From positions 178,850,725-178,914,724 of the forward strand of contig CM019824.1 in assembly GCA_009763385.1 (NCBI GenBank): a stretch of 64,000 nt of DNA. The letters run 5' to 3'. The translations under genes and the position numbers were made by a program. Below, piece by piece: positions 1 through 11,241 of this stretch. The notes beneath the pieces are model-generated. The model was not told the DNA's origin, ran no database searches, and saw only the letters and a list, made by a program, of their open reading frames with translations. The number at the start of each line of letters is the position of its first letter. The first letter of the stretch is position 1. This stretch comes from Coix lacryma-jobi var. lacryma-jobi (taxonomy: Eukaryota; Streptophyta; Magnoliopsida; Poales; Poaceae).

Positions 1-55
1 GCGTAGCCTCGTTATTTCATCAACTCTAGAAAGCAAGCGTTGTTGAATGTTGAGT

Positions 56-1656
56 TCAGCCGCAGATTCTTCTGAGCACGAACATGCCATAGCCGATGCC
101 AAGAAACGTGGCAATGGAGATCCCGAAGATGCCGACGAGGATTCCGGGCACGACGAGCGAGGTCCAGCCTTTGGCCGTGGCCATGGCGGCCGCGGTTGTT
201 GGCCCGCCGACGTTGGCGTTGGAGGCGACGAGCAGCGGCTTCCTGTCGATCCCCATGACCCTGCCGGCGGCGAGCACGACGGCGAGGTGGACGGACACCT
301 GCACGAGCGCGAAGGCGAAGACGCTGGGCGCCCGGGTGACGGCGTCCACGACGTTGCCGTTGGCCCCGACGACGGCGAAGAAGAGCTGCATGAGGATGAG
401 CGCGAGGGGCTCGCCGGCCGGCGCGAGCCTGCCGAGCGGGCCCGGGAACGCCGTGGCCAGGAGCACCGCCAGCGCCGTGACGCACGGCAACGTGCCGCCC
501 TGGAGGCCCAGCCGCGCGGCCATGGCCGACCCGGCCTTGCAGATGATGAACGACAGCGCCACCGCCGCGCCGCCGTTCAGCACCGACAGCCGGCCCTCGT
601 CGGGCTCGCCGTCCTTCTGCGGACTCGCCGTCGCCGCCGTCTTGGGCTCTGCTGGGATGTTTGACGCCAGTGAGAAGAGCGCCATGAAGTAGAGCGCCGA
701 GATGATGTTGTCCGCTGCGACGCCGGCGGCGAGGACGGACGGCGTGAGGCCCAGAGCTTCCGAGATGGCGACGTAGTTCACCGCTGTTCGTTGCAGTCGA
801 TGATGTCATCAGTGGGCAGTGGCAGCGATGAGTGAGTAAGCAAAGCGAAAGCATTTACATTATTTACCTCCGCCGATGTAGCTGCCCATGAGTGCCGCTG
901 CGATCTTCCAGCTATCTTGGCCCAGCGATCTCATCGGGATCAGCAGATAGGCCACCGTCGTGCCGATCACAGTTGCAACTGCAGGTCAAGATGTTCAACA
1001 TTCATTCGATTGATTGAAAAGAAAAGAAAAGAAAAAGATGCGATTTCTGTCACCAACCAGATCCGAGCAGGAAGGCCTTGAGGAGGTCGCCGGTGGTGCG
1101 GACGACGCGGCGAAGGTCGGCGCCGAGGAGCAGCAGCGGGACGGCGGCCGGCAGCAGGTACTCCATGACGGCGTCGTGCGCGGGCGCGCCGGGGGTGACG
1201 AGGCCGACGGCCGTGGCGGCCAGGCCGGCCATGATGCTGACCAGCGCGCCGCTGAGCGCGGCGCCCCACGACGTGTTCTCCTCCGCCCTTCGTATATTTG
1301 CCATCCAATCAATAATCCATTGCGTCATCGTCAGTCCATTCAAAGCTCCGGCCAGCCGGTCGTCGGTGGGCTTACCATGTGCCGAACGCGGCGGCGGAGA
1401 GGAGGAACGCCCAGTTGCCCCAGTGGTCGCCGGGCGCGATGGCCACCGCGGCGGCGGCGGCGGGCGGGCGGAGGGCGTGACGAAGCCGAGGGGAGGAGGA
1501 GACCCACTTGTCCTGGCCGTGGTGGTGGTGCCGGATGGCGCTTGTTGGTGGGCGAGGCGGAGGGCGGCGGAGGAGGCGACGACGGTGCGGGGGCGACGGC
1601 GACGGCGAGGTGTGGCTGGAGAGGAGCAGCTGAGCCTGAGCGGCGGGTGGCGCCAT
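56..1656 (-). CDS. DUF819 family membrane protein, probably plastid-targeted
   Basis: Spliced from four exons: complement(56..783, 868..978, 1058..1287, 1376..1656). All introns are GT-AG, phases agree, and the product is 449 aa. The first ~75 residues are rich in Ser, Pro, Arg and Ala (start MAPPAAQAQ), like a chloroplast transit peptide. The rest alternates hydrophobic helices with motifs I associate with DUF819 (YjcL-like) integral membrane proteins: WGNWAFLLSAAAFGTWAEE, then a KIAAALMGSYIGGAVNYVA segment across the exon 3/4 junction, and SNANVGGPTTAAAMA near the C terminus. Plant members are annotated as membrane proteins of unknown transport function. The ATG at 1654-1656 is used because it begins the transit-like segment. 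Family assignment is fairly sure; substrate and location are inferred. Confidence 0.87.
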
Positions 1657-1978
1657 GCCGCGCCCGGCGCCCCCCCACCTCACCCGAAACAAAATCCTCT
1701 GTCCTGTTGGGGCTCGCCGTGCCTGGGCCCCCAAGTGTTTCCTTGCTTCTTGTGCACTTGTGCTGCCGGCCGGCCCTCTGGAGTTTGGCCTTTCTTCCCA
1801 CTCCTGCTGTATTTTTCTTGCCATTTTTCATGTCCTTTTAGGGCACCATTTTTCGTTTACTCCCGTGGAGAAAGTGAAATGGAGTCCATCTTGTTTTCTT
1901 GTGCTGATGCTGGACAAATGTTTTGTGAGTTTTATTTTCTTCCTTTTCTTCTTCTTGTTCAGAACACACGATGATTTA

Positions 1979-2212
1979 GGCCCTGTTTAGTTCCCTCCAT
2001 TTTGCAAAATTTTCCATCACATCAACCATCACATCAATGTTTGGACGCATGCATGGAGCATTAAATATAGATAAAAAAAATAAGTAATTGTACTTTTAGT
2101 ATATACATGTCGAGACGAATCTTTTGAGTCTAGGTGGTCGACAAAGTTTGTCAAATAACAACGAAAATGCTACGGGAAAAAAAATTGCAAAATTTTCCAA
2201 CTAAACAGACCC
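1979..2212. mobile_element. Tourist-like (PIF/Harbinger) MITE, 234 bp
   Basis: The inverted ends read GGCCCTGTTTAGTT and AACTAAACAGACCC and are flanked by a direct TTA on both sides (1976-1978 and 2213-2215). The interior is AT-rich with no ORF. A 3-bp TTA target duplication and this TIR type are typical of grass Tourist elements. Confidence 0.8.
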
Positions 2213-2215
2213 TTA

Positions 2216-2974
2216 TACGAGAAAAGGAATCTTGCTGATCTAAGATACACAAGCAAGCCGACTGAAATACTGAATCCGTCCAAAACCCCAAAGATTCGGC
2301 TGCACATAGATGTCAGTGTGGTTGCCACTTGTCAGTTGCCCCTGTCCGTTTCACCAATTTCCAAATGTTTGCTCGCCGGCGATGCACATCATGACAGCAT
2401 CTAACCTTGATTAGCACTGCTTGAATATCACTCATTTCCTTCATCACCGGAGAAGAAGATGTATCATCGTTCTGCTGTATGAAGACTGTAAACACGTCTA
2501 CGAATGGATGGGTTTCAGAAAGCGACGTGATACTGAAACACCACAAGGAGAGGCACAAGACCCAAAAGGATCATGGCAAGTCTTCTGCAACTGCCACACA
2601 AGGATCATGGCAAAAATAATGCAAATGATTAGCGCTAAAGATGGAGACGGACGGCCTCCTGGAACCGCTCCTGCAATCAACAAGCATAATCCCAAATGTC
2701 TGTCTCTCTCGTTCAGTGGCAAGGACTCAAGATCTGGGGGGCACCACAGCCTGGCACCATTTCTCTGCTCCTCACAAGCTCAGGATTCTGATACATGCAC
2801 ATGACATCACAGGTGGCACTTGTCCTCTTGTCTATTTTGGTTTAGGTTTTGTTTTGTTTTTTTTTTTTGCATGGTTCTCATCTCAATCAGCTGCCGCCAA
2901 GAAAAAAAAAATAGTCACAAATGCATCTTCTGTTCATCAACACAAATGTTCAGGTTTTGGGCATTGGCGACGTA
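2216..2974. other. Intergenic, no gene recognised
   Basis: Short ORFs on both strands here show no recognisable domain. The 3' half has poly-T and poly-A tracts (2858-2868, 2902-2911). I see nothing else. Confidence 0.5.
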
Positions 2975-3462
2975 CTCCCTCCGTCCCTAAATAACTGTCG
3001 TTTTCGCTTCCCGAGAAATATCTTTAACTAAATATATATTAAAAAGTATTGATATTTATCGTACATACTCCCTCCGTATCGCTTTTAGATGACGTTTTGG
3101 ATAAGGTTTGAGTCAAACATTGGGAATATAAATCATGAATAAATTTTAAATTATTGAGTTTAGAGATGTAAAAACCATATAAATAAATTAGTCTTGAAAA
3201 GTACTTTCATAAAAATATACATGTACCACTTTACAACAAATATTTTTAAAGAAATAAGTGGTCAAAGTTGTACTTTGGAGACTGTGTCGCTGTCCTAAAC
3301 GTCATCTAAAAGCGATACGGAGGGAGTAATTAGTATTGTTAGAAAAATCTTTAAATCTAATTTTTTAACAAAATTATTTAGAAATACAAATACTGCATGT
3401 ATTTGCTATAAATCGAGTCAAACTTGTGGCACAAACACCAACGACAACAATTAATTAGGGAC
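2975..3462. mobile_element. Degenerate Stowaway MITE, host of a nested copy
   Basis: The left end reads CTCCCTCCGTCCCTAAATAA followed by CTGTCGTT. The right end near 3440-3462 carries the diverged complement (AACGACAACAATTAATTAGGGAC) but has lost the final GGAGGGAG. A second Stowaway is inserted at 3068-3326. This is an old member of the Tc1/mariner-derived MITE group. Confidence 0.6.
3068..3326. mobile_element. Nested Stowaway MITE, 259 bp
   Basis: Long inverted ends CTCCCTCCGTATCGCTTTTA / TAAAAGCGATACGGAGGGAG are flanked by TA at 3066-3067 and 3327-3328. The complementarity extends about 35 bp, through the GATGACGTTT segment. The TIRs are almost perfect, so it is younger than the element it sits in. 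Confidence 0.88.
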
Positions 3463-3503
3463 CCAGCCCGGCAACAATTCCATGCATTTTGAATATACAT
3501 ATA

Positions 3504-3760
3504 CTCCCTCCGTCCAACAAAACATACAATTCTAGCACAGTACTACGTTTTAGTATGTTAAATTTAAACAATTATAGATAAAAATATATTAACATTTATG
3601 ATATCAAATAAACATTATTGGATTAATTATAAAATGTACTTTCATATTAAACTTATTCGGATTAATAAATATTAATATTATTCATTAGAAACGTGGTCAA
3701 ACGTGAACTACTTTTCAAGACACGGAACCCATAGTTGCATGTTTTTATGGACGAAGGGAG
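3504..3760. mobile_element. Stowaway MITE, family shared with 26374-26630
   Basis: The ends are CTCCCTCCGTCCAACAAAACAT and its diverged complement ATGTTTTTATGGACGAAGGGAG, with TA at both flanks (3502-3503, 3761-3762). The interior (TTATAGATAAAAATATATTAA, TGTACTTTCATA and so on) matches 26374-26630 almost throughout. Confidence 0.85.
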
Positions 3761-4061
3761 TACATGACATCAGAGGTGCCAAATGCCGTACTACCACGCC
3801 AATCATTTGCTGTTCATAGGATGCATACGTGTCTGCTCCAATGAGACGCGTATGGTATCGGCAGCAACAAGTCAAAGATTTGCAGATTCGGCCACACGGA
3901 GAAACAGAGCAATCATGGCTCAAACATACACACCAGCAGAGGTTTGCCATACCTACAGACACTGCAGGGTTATTATAAGGAACAGCATCCCGTTGATACT
4001 ACACAGAGACAAGGATTTAGCTGTCATGTCTTATGTTAGTTCAGATAAACTCCTCGGCGTC

Positions 4062-4069
4062 TATAAATG
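4062..4069 (+). promoter_or_regulatory. TATA box for small ORF at 4183
   Basis: TATAAATG lies 114 bp before the ATG at 4183. A pyrimidine-rich leader (4119-4170) separates them, consistent with a Pol II promoter and short 5' UTR. Confidence 0.5.
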
Positions 4070-4182
4070 GACCACAGTAGCATGAAATTAAGCATAAGAG
4101 AAACCCAAACTCTCTAACATCCCCTCCTTCACCGGTTGGTTCCTACTCTCTACAGAAGAAACATCTCTTTCGTTTGACAAAG

Positions 4183-4371
4183 ATGGCGGAAAAAGCAAGC
4201 GCCACTCGTCACATCAGAGTTTACAGGGCTGAAAGGCAAAGGAGAGTTCGCCCGCTCCCAAGGCGCGGACAGATTAAGCTCAAGATAGCACACATTGTGG
4301 TGCGCTCCATTGCTTCCGCACTCCTTAGGGTCAGGGCCCTTTCACCGCTCCCAGTTCTCAATCAGAAATGA
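4183..4371 (+). CDS. Small basic protein, unknown function (62 aa)
   Basis: This short ORF starts in a good plant initiation context (AAGATGGCG) behind a TATA box, and no upstream ATG interferes in its leader. The protein begins MAEKASATRHIRVYRAERQR. It is strongly Arg/Lys-rich over residues 8-35, with a short hydrophobic stretch (IAHIVVRSIASALL) after it. I recognise no family. No signal peptide or cysteine pattern is present, so it does not look like a secreted peptide. It lies 123 bp from the 3' end of the convergent DeSI gene. It could be a real small gene, a non-coding transcript with a chance ORF, or a fragment; conservation in other grasses would decide. Confidence 0.45.
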   Translation: MAEKASATRHIRVYRAERQRRVRPLPRRGQIKLKIAHIVVRSIASALLRVRALSPLPVLNQK

Positions 4372-4493
4372 ACATGACAAAATTGTAAAGTTAGATTCTG
4401 CTGTTAGGTTTGCCCCCTGTGTAATCTGTTTATCAGAAAACGGCAGTATGGTAGAGGTCTTTCCTCTCTCTGCAGTATTGGTGTGAGTGAGCT

Positions 4494-6686
4494 TCATGAA
4501 TGACCCTGTGGCCCATTGTTCTCATTTTCCGTGCTTTGCTCCTGCGTTGCATCTTTAGCCTGCTGCCCAGGGCTATTAGGCCGATCGCCATCTGACTCTG
4601 ATTCGCTCTCAGAGCTGTCGCTATCTGAACTATCTACGCAGACTAGACTCTTTGACGGCTTCATACTCATACCGACGATACTTCTGATCCATGTCCCCTC
4701 AAAGACAGAATTTCCTGACGAGGTTGAGCCACCCGTATCCTCCGCATTTGATGAGGAGCTTGATGATGTGCCAGCGAAAAATGTCGAGGCCGCTTTGCAT
4801 GCAGTCACAATTTCCTTTTTCGCTTGTTTCAGCTGAGTGCAGAGAAAAAGACTGATGAGATTCAATATGTGCCAAATTTACAAACTAATTTCATTTGAAC
4901 AGTATTGCCAATGGATAAGGCTACTGCTACTGTCTCGCATAATGGCATAAAATCCTTTGCATAAAGATTTTTAAGAAATATATTTCCAACAAAATCTGAC
5001 AGTGTACTATAACAATTTTCTATTAGATTCCCTTCAGCTAGAAGAATGCACGTTAATTTCTGGGTCTTCTTCGTTCTGTTTCAGTTTGGTTAACATGATG
5101 GCATGGTCTACTTGCTGTTAAGTTTTCAAAGATTGAGATGCTGAACACAAAAGTGTAGAAGATACACATAATGACATAACTTGAGGGGAAATGCAACAAA
5201 TTCCAATGGTACAATAGGAGATAACAAACTTTAAAGAAAAAAATAAAACTAGCAAAAAAGTCCAAAATGCATACCTTTACTGCTGTAGTTTCAGCGACCT
5301 CTAGAGCGGCATCACCCGCATTTGCAAAGCGATTGACCCAACCTGCAGATAACCAATCACTTTGGAGTCATAAAACAGTTTAATTTTGAATCTGTTTCGT
5401 GATTGACCTTCACTTTGCAGCAATTATAGATATAAGGAACGACCAAATAATTTGTATATGAGTCAAATGGTAGGAAATTGTAAGAACCTGGAAGTTTTGG
5501 TACTTCAAGCTTTTCACAGAAGGTATTGCAGAAGTGATTGCAGTTTCTTGACAGGAGTTCATATGACTGTCCAGGCCACTCCCAGCTCAGTTCCCTTAGT
5601 ATCTGATTTACCTTGAGGATACAGCAGTTGGTCTTCCCCAGCACTATGGACTCACGATAAGTGTACATGGGATTTTTACATGGGGGGCAGCTAAAAACCC
5701 CAGTGCCACGTTCGCAGTAGCCAAAGGACCATTCTTCATCGCCGTAGACCTGTTAGTCGAGATGCTCAGGAGTTAATCACAACAGAGCTTCAACAATAAG
5801 CACCTACTAATGAATAGTCAGTTGCTAGGAATCTGACCACAAATAAAATTACTGATAAAATGAATGACTAGTTTCATAGGATGAATCAACACAAATTTCA
5901 TTGAAGCAAGCAGTAAAGGAGCCTAACAATCAGTGCTCATTCTAGAGGGCCAGGAGGCCCTAACCAGTTCACAGAACCAGGACAAGAATGGCTATAAAGA
6001 ATAAAGAGTGCCCTTTTTTCCCCCACAATTCGTTGCATCATCATTAGGACGACACAGAGATCTCTCTTTTTACCAGAAGGCTGCATTCAACCCTACTGGC
6101 TTAATAGGAAATCTCCAAGTTCCCAGTGAGAATTACAGTTTGAACTTTGAAGTCACACCGTCTTCAAGGAGCACGGTATCAGGGTAAATGGTAACTACTG
6201 GCTAGCAGTTACATATATGTATCAGAAGCACAGTTTGTACGCTTGTCAGTTCCAACGAAAAATCAAGCTAAATTCTTCACAGGAGCATCCCAATAAAAAC
6301 ATAATCGCCCTCATTCAGTCTCTCCCTCATAAAAAAAACAATTGGATGCATTTTTTTGACAATAACAATTGGATGCATTAACCAACGCCACAATATACTG
6401 AACACGACGCCACAATAATTTGTATAAACGAAACCGATTTCTACCTCTCCCGAGCACGAACCCGCTGGCGTCGAGATCCAGTCTTTGCGGGCGTGGCAGG
6501 CAGGCATCCCAAATGAAGCAAAAATGGTGGTGGGATTGGGAGAAGGGAATGGATGACCTGGATGGCGGTGTGGAAGATGCCGCCGAGGCCGATGGCGTCC
6601 TTGAAGAAGCGGTTGATGTGGAGCACGGTGGTGTCGGAGCCGGCGGTGGCGACGTCGTAGACGTGCGCGACCACATCCTGACCCAT
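4494..6686 (-). CDS. PPPDE/DeSI-type desumoylating isopeptidase-like protein
   Basis: Spliced from complement(4494..4832, 5275..5342, 5488..5749, 6558..6686), with GT-AG introns, matching phases and a 265-aa product. Residues 1-43 (MGQDVVAHVYDVATAG...) open the PPPDE fold. His39 in GGIFHTAIQVYG and Cys113 in SRNCNHFC match the His-Cys catalytic pair of this thiol peptidase family, which removes SUMO or ubiquitin-like modifiers. The conserved GDEEWSFGYCERGTGVFSCP and NPMYTYRESIVLGKT blocks are intact. The C-terminal 110 residues are a low-complexity acidic Ser tail (SSDSDSSESESESDGD), as in plant DeSI-like proteins of the At4g17486 type. The ATG at 6684-6686 gives the usual short N terminus. 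The first intron is long (5750-6557). Confidence 0.92.
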
Positions 6687-6970
6687 CCTCCGGCGCGGCG
6701 CCTCGCCGCCGGAGATCGCTGGAAGGGCCTTTTGCCGTAGCCCCACCTTTTTGCCGGAGCGGATGACGAACCGGGCCCACCTGTCGGACGATCACCGGCT
6801 GGGTCCAGGCAGTCGTCCTTGCCGTTCTATTTTCCGCTTTCGATTTCTTTTTTTCTTATAACGACTTCGTTTTTCTCTCTCTATGGCGGTTTTGCACTCT
6901 CTGCGCTTGAGTTCATTGTGCATTTGAAAGCTATTTTTTTTTTTGCCAAGGGTAGAGGGAATTATATTAA

Positions 6971-7969
6971 GGGCCTGTTTGGTTGCCGGCCACAAGTTGC
7001 GACGCCTAAGGTTAAGTATTTGCCACATTATGGCTTGTCACATTCTGTGGTAAAAACAAACTGTTTGGTTCGTTACTAAACTGTGGCAAATTTATGTGGC
7101 CGTTGTTTAGATGATTGCCACAGAAATTTAGAAAAAATTCCACATATATGTTAAAATCAAATTAGAATTTTATATTTTATATGATGTTTGTAATAAACCA
7201 AGAATAAACATTAAAAATAAGATTTATATTGCCACATAGGTAACCAGTTGTCTAGAATAGCCTTGTATTTTTGCCCAAAAAATACCCTTCTATTTCAGAA
7301 AAAAGAATACCTTCTATTTCTCTATTTTTTCTCTTATCTTACCTTTTCCACTAATAATTATTTTATTTTTCCCGTAGACCCCACTCCAGTACCCATCCCC
7401 ATCCACCGCTCCGACTCACCCACCGACGCATCATTCCAATAAAAAAAATGCAATCTTATCTCCTTCCCACCGCTCCCACTCACCCACGGATGCACCATTC
7501 CAATAAAAAAAACACAATCTTATCTTCTTCCCATGCGTGCGCCGCCTGCATCCCCGAGGCCCGGCGGCCGACGCCGGTGCTCGCGTGTCCCGGCGCCTCG
7601 GCGCGTCCCCGTCGACCTCTTGAAGGTACTCCACAGAAAGCACTTCGCCCGGCTCGTCGTCATCGTCATCTTCTCTGCGCTCGCACTCCCGGCTGGTCTG
7701 TTCGCCGCTTCCAGCCGCCGCTCACGCTCACCCACTCTCGACACTCGTCCTTTTGTGTCGCATGCTATGCTTCAGCGTCCTCGCGGCAGAGTAGTTTGTG
7801 GCGAAGGTGGACGAAACGTCTGCCACACATTTGAAGCGAAAAGCTGTGGCGAGGGCTGGTTTTGGCGGTGGCGAGCCTAACTTCACTGCTCAACCAAACA
7901 CCTACCTAAGCACTTGTGGCAAGCCTAACCTTAGTTGTGGCAATCTGTGGCAGGCAACCAAACAGGCCC
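6971..7969. mobile_element. PIF/Harbinger-like element, 999 bp, with a GC-rich insert
   Basis: Inverted ends GGGCCTGTTTGGTTGCC / GGCAACCAAACAGGCCC are flanked by TAA on each side (6968-6970, 7970-7972). The ends continue as TIR-like CCTAAGGTTAAG / CTTAACCTTAGG-type and TGTGGCA motifs. The outer parts are AT-rich, but 7530-7790 is markedly GC-rich and reads like exon sequence. An approximately 62-bp direct duplication (around 7414-7475 and 7476-7530, CCATTCCAATAAAAAAAA) precedes it. No transposase is present, so it is non-autonomous. Confidence 0.72.
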
Positions 7970-7972
7970 TAA

Positions 7973-8887
7973 AACTCAGCACACCCAAATTACACATGGA
8001 AAAAATTTAAAAAGAATAAGGCACAATATTCTATTAGAATTCTTCCATCGTCTTTTTCTACCATGACTTTTCTAGATGTAGTCGATGTTGTAGATGAATA
8101 GAGTCTTGTTGAACACTGAAGGCAAGGTGTAGTCCATATGCTCAATCCAAGAATTTTTATATTCAAAACTGGAGGTTGGCTTGTGTATAGACTCGAGCCT
8201 AGCCCTATTTATGAGGTTTAAACCTACCCACTGGGCGAGCTTGGACGCGATTCTAGGTTCGAATCAATTGCATTTTGTGTAGACCTAGTCTCACACGACT
8301 TTTGCTCAGGTCTAATCACGACAAGGAAAAATATAGATGGGAGAAGAGGAATACAAAGAAGAAATGAGATTAGGCTAATAGGATAAAAAAAGTTAAGAAA
8401 AATCAAATGCTATGTCCTGGAGCTGAGCACAAATGAAAATGATCATGCAAAGGCCGAGCTTTGGTTGGGCCTAGGCTTGACTATAGCCCACGTTAAGCCA
8501 TTCACTACTATGGGCAGCGCTTGAACAACGTTCCATTACGTTTAAAAAAATGATCTTAGACTAAATTTTGACTTAAAAAATGGCACCTTAGCATTTAAAT
8601 TAAATTTGCTGAGATCAGACACACAATTTAGACTGAATTATTTTGCAAAGAGTTTAAGCCTTGTATTCCATGCTTCCAAATGTTGTATAATGCAGCTTGA
8701 TACTATCCGGTGTGTCAGATCTCAGTTTTCATCTGTAGAAAGGAAATTAAAGAAGAAGAGAGGGCTAGACGAAAAAAATGAAGTAGACGAAGCCAAGGTA
8801 AGATTTTTTTTATTTTAAAAAAAGCCTCTATAAGATTTAGAACATGTTTGGTTGAGATGCCAAACCATATTCTTACTTGCTTGCAAA
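7973..8887. other. Intergenic, no gene recognised
   Basis: AT-rich sequence with a few short ORFs that lack any domain. I see no repeats with clear ends. Confidence 0.5.
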
Positions 8888-9041
8888 ATACACTACTAGA
8901 AACAGGTCTTTGGACGATCTATCAACTGAGCTTTAGTGGACCTTTAGCCCCGGTTGGTAATACCAACCGGGACTAAAGGGTGACCCTTTAGCCCCGGTTG
9001 GTGGTACCAACCGGGGCTAAAGGTCCTTTTAGCCCCGGTTG

Positions 9042-10352
9042 TGTCGGGGGACCACAAAAGGGGTACCCCCAATCAACGCAAAACAAATAAGTTAAACCTA
9101 GAGCACCAATTAATAAGAGACCAAACAAGTCTAACCCCCTAAAAAACCAACCCCTCGAGGCCTGCAACGCTGGCCCTCCAAGCCAAGCCTCGGGTGAACG
9201 CTCGTTCTCCGTCTCGCCTGAGCCCTCCAAGCCAGGCCTCGGGCGAACGCTCGTTCTCCGTCTCGCCCGAGCCCTCCAAGCCAGGCCTCGGGCGAACGCT
9301 CGCTCTTCGTCTCGCCCGAGCCCTCCAAGCCAGGCCTCGGGCTGGCGCTCGTTCTCCGTCTCGCCCGAGCCCTCCGAGCCAGGCCTCGGGCTGGCGCTCG
9401 TTCTCCGTCTCACCCGAGCCCTCCGCGTCAGGCCTCGGGCGAGCGCTCCACTACCCTTCAAGCCTCCCACAAGAAGGAAGCTCCCTGCTTCTCAGCTCTG
9501 ACAACCGTAACAGCCCCATACTGCGCAATTAATGCGTCCACCTACTCCGGTCACATCCTCTGGTACACAACGTGTGCCACAGTGAACCGGAGCCAGAGTC
9601 AAGCCTCCTTTTTCACCACAAGCATGGGCAAAAAGGCACCAGTACAAAACTGTTCGGCCATACCCTGCACTGTAGCAAGCTCGAGCCACATCTCGAGGCC
9701 TGGATTCCCCGCCGTCCAGCCGGGTTTTCTGGGACTTGCCCATACCTGCGGGGGCTCGAGCCCCCCGTAGGCGCCACCTCGAGGCCGACCCTGCGCCCCT
9801 CGAGCCCTGACAGCTTTCATGCTATTGGAAGACAGGTACCCCAAGACTCGGAGGGACCCAGCCGCGTCATGTACGTGCCGGATTGGGCGCTGCACGGCCT
9901 CACGTCGCCACGCCTCCACGTCCGCGCCCGGGATGGAGGCCACGCTTCAAGGACGCTTCAACAGCAACCCCCACGCCGGCTCCAGTATCTTCGACAAGAC
10001 ATAATTCCTACCCTTCGCCGTATCGGGCGCTGTACATATCTCTACTGTGTAACCCTGGCCTCCTCTTGCTCTATAAAAGAGGACACCAGGGCCCTTCACG
10101 GGGACGGCTCCTCGACGAATCCACACGACACACACACGAGTCCAGACTCAGGTCTACGCTCGTTGAGCTTGTATTGCCCCTGTACAAGTACTTAGGTGCA
10201 AGTAATACAAGAACCTCCTCCCCCGCTGGACGTAGGGCCTTCTTTGCCCGAACCAGGATAAATCCTTGTGTCATCTTGCATCACCATCCAGGAAGAGAGC
10301 ACGCGATCATATTACTAGTTGGTGTCATACCCCCGAGGTGAAAACACCGACA
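9042..10352 (+). repeat. 5' LTR
   Basis: Begins TGTCGGGGGACC and ends ACACCGACA. It contains a tandem array of ~50-bp units (about 9180-9440) built on GCCTCGGGC...CGTTCTCCGTCTCGCCCGAGCCCTCC, and a TATA box at 10072-10079. It differs from the 3' LTR at a limited number of positions. Confidence 0.9.
10072..10079 (+). promoter_or_regulatory. TATA box in 5' LTR
   Basis: TATAAAAG, repeated at the same LTR position in the 3' copy (19877-19884). It is the likely core promoter for the retrotransposon transcript. Confidence 0.65.
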
Positions 10353-10372
10353 GTTGGCGCACCAGGTAGGGG
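10353..10372 (+). promoter_or_regulatory. Primer-binding-site region
   Basis: GTTGGCGCACCAGGTAGGGG follows the 5' LTR immediately, the position used by a tRNA primer for minus-strand DNA synthesis. Which tRNA primes was not determined. Confidence 0.5.
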
Positions 10373-11241
10373 CCTTCGCGTCTCGGAGTCGATTTCTCGT
10401 TGTTTTCTGGATGGCTTCTTCCACTCCTTCGTTCTCTGCTGGTGTCATCGTTTGGTTCGGGAGCCTTGAGTTCCTGGCTACCAGCAGCGGCAACGAGCTG
10501 ACCCTGCTCTCCACGGAGAGCCCGAGCGGAGGGCGTGTCACGCCACCCCGCGCGGGGGGCGTGGCGCGTCGCCCACACCACCACGCGTCGCCACCTAGCG
10601 AGCGGCGCCGTCGTCACCATCGTCGCAAGGCACAGGCGGTGCCCGCGGCATGCACCGACTTCCCCGCGGCCGGCGCAGAGTCCCCGAGGAGAAACCTGCC
10701 CGGCGCGCGGCCGGAGACTTCTAGGGCGCGCGCGCACTCTCCCAGCGAGTTCGCGTTCGTCATGCGCACGGACCGGGAGCCTGGCCAGAGGCCCCCGAGC
10801 CGTGCTCCGTCGACACCACCTGGCTTCCTCCCGCACGGGGCGTACCGCGCTCGACGCCAGCGGCCCCCGTTCGGCCTCAACAACTTCGCAGCTGTCTACG
10901 CCCACCACCTCGACGAGCGCCGTCAGGACCGGGCGGCAGCAGAGCGGGAGGAACGTCCGGGCGTTATCCTACGAGCCACCACCAACCTGTCCGGGGACGT
11001 TGCGCCTTTCCCCGTCGTCCGGGGACGTTGCGCCACGTACCGACAAAGCTCCTCGTCCGACCGCGACGCCGCCCGCAACAAGGTCAGAGGGCGCCAACGG
11101 GCCTTCCTCGAGGCCCCGCGACGCCGCCAACGACTGCGCAAGAGGGCGCCAACGGGCCTTCCTCGAGGCCTAGCCTCGAGGCCCCGCGACGTCGCCAACG
11201 ACTGCGCAAGAGGGCGCCAACGGGCCTTCCTCGAGGCCTAG
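10354..11241 (+). pseudogene. GC-rich sense ORF, possible gag leader remnant
   Basis: An open stretch of nearly 300 codons begins right after the 5' LTR. From its internal Met (MASSTPSFSAGVIVWFGSLEF) it is Arg/Pro/Ala-rich and runs into the 68-bp tandem repeats, where the repeats merely keep the frame open. The phrase MRTDREPGQRPPSRAPSTP (around 10762) has a second, diverged DNA copy near 12411, so the region contains duplicated gag-leader-like sequence. No CCHC knuckle or capsid-like domain is visible. It could equally be non-coding sequence with high GC. Confidence 0.25.

Noticed and set aside
47..692. Long plus-strand ORFs over the DUF819 gene
   Set aside because: They are antisense shadows of GC-rich coding exons; the minus strand gives the spliced family protein.
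9131..9532. ORFs in the LTR tandem repeats
   Set aside because: Open only because the ~50-bp units lack stops; low-complexity products in all frames.
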